DNA of 64,000 bases from Oscillospiraceae bacterium (lineage in GTDB: Bacteria > Bacillota > Clostridia > Oscillospirales > Oscillospiraceae): contig SVKL01000001.1 in NCBI GenBank assembly GCA_015068495.1, positions 1 through 64,000 on the forward strand, read 5' to 3'. Below the pieces are notes generated by a model that worked only from the letters and a program-made list of their open reading frames with translations, was not told the DNA's origin and did no database searches. Numbering within the stretch: position 1 is the first letter of the stretch; each line of letters opens with the position of its first letter. The translations under genes and the position numbers were made by a program. Below are positions 60,646 to 64,000 of this stretch, piece by piece.

Positions 60646-63288
60646 ATGGCAAATAAGGACTACATTACATTCGATGGACGTATGGAAGATGTGGCGTGGG
60701 AAAATGCCCGGGTTTATACCGATTTCCAGCGGATCAACTCCCAAGGCGGCGGCCTTGCCGAGGCGCAGACCATTTTCAAGATCCTGCCTATGGAGGACCG
60801 GATTTACTTCGGCTGTAAATGCTTAGAGCCGGATATGCAGCAGGTAATTGAATCCGATCCCAAGCGAGATCTGTGGGGAGCAGACCGGATTGAGCTGTTT
60901 TTCTCTCCCACCGGCAGCGCTTATGAATACTATCAGTTTGTAGTGTTCTTCAATAGCAAAACAGTGTGCAATTATTACGCAGAGGGTGGACAGATTCAGC
61001 CGGATCCCTATGCGCCGGAATGGAAGAGCGCGGTATATGTAGGTGAGGATCACTGGTCTGCAGTGATTGAGCTTCCTCTGAAAGCTTTGTATATGACGCC
61101 TAACGACAGCTTGAGCGACACCTGGATGCTGAATGCAATTCGTTGCCGTACAGAAGCAGGTAAGGGATGCACAAACAGCTCTTGTGCCCCGTTGGAAAGA
61201 ATTTTTACGGAATTTGAGCATTACCTGCAGGTGAGCGGTATGCCCAGACGCCCTGCAGAGAATGACATCCGCATTGTGTCTGCAGCGCTGGATCTTCGGG
61301 AAAAGAACGAAAACGGCTACAAAGGTGATATGACCGTCAAGACCCTAAACGGCGTAGACGGCACCTTTACCTTTACCTCCGACTGCGGGGAGACCACCGA
61401 GGTTTCCTTAAAGGCAGGCGTAAACGAATTTACTGCGCCTTGCTCCTTTGCAGAGCTGGGACGGCATAAAATCTCCTTGGCGCTGACCCGGGCAGGGGAT
61501 GGGGAAGTGTTTAAGCGGTATTACCCCGTAGTGGCTACCTATGAGCCGATTAAGCTGCGCTTTACGCTGCCGGAATACCGGTGCAATTTCTACCCCGGAC
61601 AGGATTATTCCAAGGTGGTGGGCAGGGTGATTGCTGCAAAGCCGGTTACCTTGAAGCTGGAGGGTCCCGGCATTGAGACCCAGGTGAAGTCCCCCGATGC
61701 AGACGGCAGCTTCGAATTTGATACGCCTAACTTTGAATATGGCGAGGCTTGGCTGACCGCTACCATCGACGGCGATGAAAAGAAGCAGAGAATCCGCCGT
61801 TTGGCGCCTACCGGCTATACTATGTCCTGGATCTCCGGTGGCAATTTGATTGTGGACGGAAAGGCAGTGCTTCCCCGTAAGATGTATTCTCCCTACTATG
61901 CAGGCGGTGAAGCATTCCGCAAGCGCTATGACAACGATAACATCCACGAAACCCGTGAGATAACCGGCTCCGGCTGGATGAAGCCGGATGTGTTCCTTAT
62001 GTGGGATAAGCGTCCTTTGACAGAGGTGCAGCAAGATGGGATGCCCAGTGAATTTGTAAGACGTAAGCTGGATGAGAACATTGAGGCAAAGAGCAAAACA
62101 AACTATGTATACCACTACCCCTATGACGAGCCGGAGTGCCGCGGCGTTTCTCCCATTTACGTAAAGAATGTTTATGAGTATATTGCGGAGAAGGACCCTT
62201 ATCACGTGGTTATGATGACCACCCGCAGCGCCGGTGAGCACGCGGATTGCGCCGACTGGTTTGAGGTGCATCCTTATATCGCTCCCGAGAATATGCCGGA
62301 TGGTCGCCGGGTTTACGGTCGCCCCATGAACACCATGGGTAATTACATTGACGATATTTCCAAGCTGAACCGGCCGGACAAGTGCATTGGCTTCCTGCCC
62401 ACCACATTCTCCTACCAATTCAGCTCTGTCTATGCGGATTATCCCACCTTTGATGAACTGATTTGCCACACTTGGGCGGCAATGATTCACGGCGGTAAAT
62501 CCCTTGACCCCTATGCTTATCACGATGTGAATGACCGGGCGGCGATGTATGAGGGTATGCGCTATGTGTTCGGCAGCTTTGAGGCGCTGGAAGACTTTAT
62601 GCTGTTTGGCAAGCGGACGGTGCTGCTGCGGACGCAGGATGCAGAGGCTGTGCTGTATGAGCTGAACGACCAGAAGATGTTCGTGCTGGTAAACTTCAAT
62701 CAGACACCCCAGACAGTTACTGTCGACGGCATCAGCGGCACTTGGCACGAGTTCCGTCACAACCGTACCATTACCGGCAATACCTTCCAAATGCAGCCCT
62801 TTGAGGTTGTGATCGGCACCAGCGAGGTGCGGGATGCCCGTATGCCTACCTATCAGGAAACTAAGGAACTGATTGATGCCAAGGAATATGAGCGTACCCA
62901 CACCGGCAGCCTGCTGTTTAATAAGCATAACGAAATTGCCATTACATCAGCCGGTATCACAGCCCATCGCCAGTGGAAGATGTTTGACGGTGTGCGTGAT
63001 AACTTCGCTCTGCAAATTTTGAAAGACGGCGAGCGTTTCTATGAGCTGGACCTGACCAAGGTGAAGCCCAATTTCGATAAGGTGGTTATCAGCGGCTGGC
63101 ACTTGGACGGAATCAATCTGAAGCTTCGGGTGAACGGCGAGCTGGTGGAGCCGGAAATTATCGAGGCAACCAACAAGGAGCTTTCTACCGTTACCTTTGT
63201 GCTGAAGGAAAAGGTATGTCCGGAAGGCTTGCGGCTGGAGTTTACATCCCCCAGCGGTATGGAAATTTACGAAATTGAAGTCTTTTAA
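60646..63288 (+). CDS. array copy 5: CBM9-like/TIM-barrel-like multidomain protein
   Basis: This 880-residue paralogue starts at ATG 60646 (MANKDYITFDGRMEDVAWE) behind AAAGGAG; the in-frame ATG at 60604 lies inside leader helix P3 and is not credible. It has DRIELFFSPTGSAYEYYQF, the conserved block, an aromatic-rich variant of the barrel motif (YHYPYDEPECRG; D494, E495), HTWAAMIHGGKSLDPYAYHD and the C-terminus MEIYEIEVF. It is an independent unit with promoter, leader and terminator. Confidence 0.86.
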   Translation: MANKDYITFDGRMEDVAWENARVYTDFQRINSQGGGLAEAQTIFKILPMEDRIYFGCKCLEPDMQQVIESDPKRDLWGADRIELFFSPTGSAYEYYQFVVFFNSKTVCNYYAEGGQIQPDPYAPEWKSAVYVGEDHWSAVIELPLKALYMTPNDSLSDTWMLNAIRCRTEAGKGCTNSSCAPLERIFTEFEHYLQVSGMPRRPAENDIRIVSAALDLREKNENGYKGDMTVKTLNGVDGTFTFTSDCGETTEVSLKAGVNEFTAPCSFAELGRHKISLALTRAGDGEVFKRYYPVVATYEPIKLRFTLPEYRCNFYPGQDYSKVVGRVIAAKPVTLKLEGPGIETQVKSPDADGSFEFDTPNFEYGEAWLTATIDGDEKKQRIRRLAPTGYTMSWISGGNLIVDGKAVLPRKMYSPYYAGGEAFRKRYDNDNIHETREITGSGWMKPDVFLMWDKRPLTEVQQDGMPSEFVRRKLDENIEAKSKTNYVYHYPYDEPECRGVSPIYVKNVYEYIAEKDPYHVVMMTTRSAGEHADCADWFEVHPYIAPENMPDGRRVYGRPMNTMGNYIDDISKLNRPDKCIGFLPTTFSYQFSSVYADYPTFDELICHTWAAMIHGGKSLDPYAYHDVNDRAAMYEGMRYVFGSFEALEDFMLFGKRTVLLRTQDAEAVLYELNDQKMFVLVNFNQTPQTVTVDGISGTWHEFRHNRTITGNTFQMQPFEVVIGTSEVRDARMPTYQETKELIDAKEYERTHTGSLLFNKHNEIAITSAGITAHRQWKMFDGVRDNFALQILKDGERFYELDLTKVKPNFDKVVISGWHLDGINLKLRVNGELVEPEIIEATNKELSTVTFVLKEKVCPEGLRLEFTSPSGMEIYEIEVF

Positions 63289-63296
63289 CAGAATCT

Positions 63297-63338
63297 AACC
63301 GGAACCGGGGTACGCTATGGCGTACCCCGGTTTTTGCG
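63297..63338 (+). terminator. terminator after array copy 5
   Basis: ACCGGGGTACGC pairs with GCGTACCCCGGT around a short loop, followed by TTTTTGC. Confidence 0.88.
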
Positions 63339-63382
63339 GCGGCAATCCAGCAAAATAATCACAGAAAAAAGCAAAATTGTCA

Positions 63383-63410
63383 TTGTGTTTTGGGTGTGGT
63401 TTGTTATAAT
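63383..63410 (+). promoter_or_regulatory. sigma-A promoter of array copy 6
   Basis: TTGTGT (63383-63388), a 16-base spacer and TATAAT (63405-63410) followed by GAGCCTGTAT. The CAAG/CTTG repeat of copies 4 and 5 is not conserved here. Confidence 0.82.
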
Positions 63411-63416
63411 GAGCCT

Positions 63417-63565
63417 GTATAGAAAAATACAAATTCCCGAAACCGCAGGGCAAAAACTTGCGGGACTGCCAACGCTCCTGCGCCTGCTGAGGCGGAGAAA
63501 TTTTTGTTTTTTTTGTTGGCAGTGTGAAAGCTCCCCAGTTTGGAGTTTCACAGAAAGGAGAAAAA
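63417..63565 (+). promoter_or_regulatory. conserved structured leader RNA, copy 6
   Basis: The same fold with further paired changes. P0 is TGTAT/ATACA. P1 is CCGCAGG/CTTGCGG (63443-63463, one G-U). P2 outer arms are CTGCCAAC (63466-63473) and GTTGGCAG (63515-63522), the T-A pair of copies 4-5 now C-G; the inner hairpin is CTCC..CGCC/GGCG..GAG. P3 is GTGAAA/TTTCAC extended by CTCC/GGAG (63524-63551). AAAGGAG and ATG 63566 follow. Confidence 0.7.
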
Positions 63566-64000
63566 ATGGCAAATAAGAATTGCATTACGCTGGACGGACG
63601 TATGGAGGATAAGGCGTGGGAAAATGCCCAAGTCTATGCAGATTTCAAACGGATGAAGTCGGAGGGGGACGACCTTGGCGGCGCACCTACAGTCTTCAAG
63701 ATTCTGCCTATGGAGGACCGGATTTACTTTGGCTTTCAGTGTATAGAGCCGGATATGCGGCAGGTGATTGACAACACCCCCGGCAGGGAAGTGCAGGAAA
63801 TATGGGGCGCAGACCGGGTGGAGCTGTTTTTTGCACCCACCGGCAGCACCTATGAATACTATCAGTTTGTGATGTTCTTCAGCGGAAAGACAGTGTGTAA
63901 TTACTATGCAGAGGGCGGCCAGATTCGTCCGGAGCCCTATGCGCCGGAATGGAAAAGCGCGGTGTATGTGGGGGAAGACCACTGGTCTGTGGTGGCAGAG
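63566..64000 (+). CDS. array copy 6 (5' part): CBM9-like multidomain protein
   Basis: The first 145 codons are in the window and the frame is open to the edge. It begins MANKNCITLDGRMEDKAWE and keeps the CBM9-like pattern DRVELFFAPTGSTYEYYQF, YYAEGGQIRPEPYAPEWKS and VYVGEDHWSVVAE. Compared with the other copies it carries a few extra residues in TPGREVQEIWGADR. The rest lies beyond base 64000, so it is not known whether the gene is intact or whether more copies follow. Confidence 0.85.
   Translation, partial: MANKNCITLDGRMEDKAWENAQVYADFKRMKSEGDDLGGAPTVFKILPMEDRIYFGFQCIEPDMRQVIDNTPGREVQEIWGADRVELFFAPTGSTYEYYQFVMFFSGKTVCNYYAEGGQIRPEPYAPEWKSAVYVGEDHWSVVAE

Noticed and set aside
63481-63522. Intrinsic terminator within P2 of the array leaders (hairpin followed by AAATTTTTGTTTTTTTT in copy 6)
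   Set aside because: Three or four A residues separate stem and T-run, and in copy 5 the T-run is broken; the tract pairs within the larger P2 context. Kept as a possibility but not listed as a terminator.
49137-63565. CRISPR array or direct-repeat satellite in the last 15 kb
   Set aside because: The repeated units are whole genes with leaders of 2.6-2.9 kb, not short repeats with spacers.

Overview
The window is a 64 kb chromosomal segment of a Gram-positive, endospore-forming anaerobe of the Clostridia, most likely an Oscillospiraceae/Ruminococcaceae-type gut bacterium. The evidence is the S10-spc-alpha ribosomal order ending rpoA-rplQ, a zinc-type S14, a T-box leader, an L20-type infC leader, a SpoIIE phosphatase, a PPi-dependent phosphofructokinase, near-consensus sigma-A promoters (TTGACA-17-TATAAT) and strong AGGAGG Shine-Dalgarno sites. 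No phage, rRNA or CRISPR was seen.

Layout. 1-10850: a dense rightward ribosomal superoperon from the 3' end of rplP to rplQ, with secY, adk, map, infA and rpoA inside it; two structured gaps (rpsZ-rpsH, rpsD-rpoA) are not explained by genes. 10865-13990: leftward LiaF-like membrane protein and thrS with a complete T-box leader, separated by a 310-bp segment bounded by 40-bp inverted repeats. 14311-17190: rightward G5/3D cell-wall protein, rsmA and a HAD nucleotidase. 17537-22750: a Cys-rich unknown protein, then leftward infC-rpmI-rplT, an AEC transporter and ftsH. 22828-28633: rlmB plus a degenerate P-type-ATPase-like membrane protein (rightward), murA and an RsmF-like methyltransferase (leftward). 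28779-32707: DUF4173/XRE/DUF2975 operon with a putative direct-repeat operator, and asnS. 32722-37140: TspO, a small Cys-rich protein, a RAYT transposase with palindromic repeats, pfp and fba. 37206-41761: spoIIE (leftward), then a CYTH, exonuclease and aminotransferase operon. 41793-48052: a zinc-ribbon membrane protein behind a 240-nt attenuator-like leader, tRNA-Val, sfsA-recD2-comF-mreB, and a His-rich CsoR. 48108-49028: an M14 peptidase.

49030-64000 is the accessory highlight: at least six tandem paralogues of about 880 residues (the sixth runs off the end), each with a CBM9-like N-domain, beta-sandwich middle, a TIM-barrel-like hydrolase region with an invariant DEPEC motif, and a discoidin-like C-terminus, but no signal peptide. 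Copies 1-2 form a two-gene unit; copies 3, 4 and 5 each have their own sigma-A promoter and terminator, and copy 6 has its own promoter with its 3' end outside the window. Copies 4, 5 and 6 share a roughly 150-nt 5' leader that folds into the same series of hairpins, with compensatory base changes, and carries a CTCC segment able to pair with the Shine-Dalgarno. This looks like an undescribed cis-regulatory RNA attached to an expanding paralogue family, and is the best candidate for a new system here.

Limits: all assignments come from reading the sequence; no database search, folding program or alignment tool was run.
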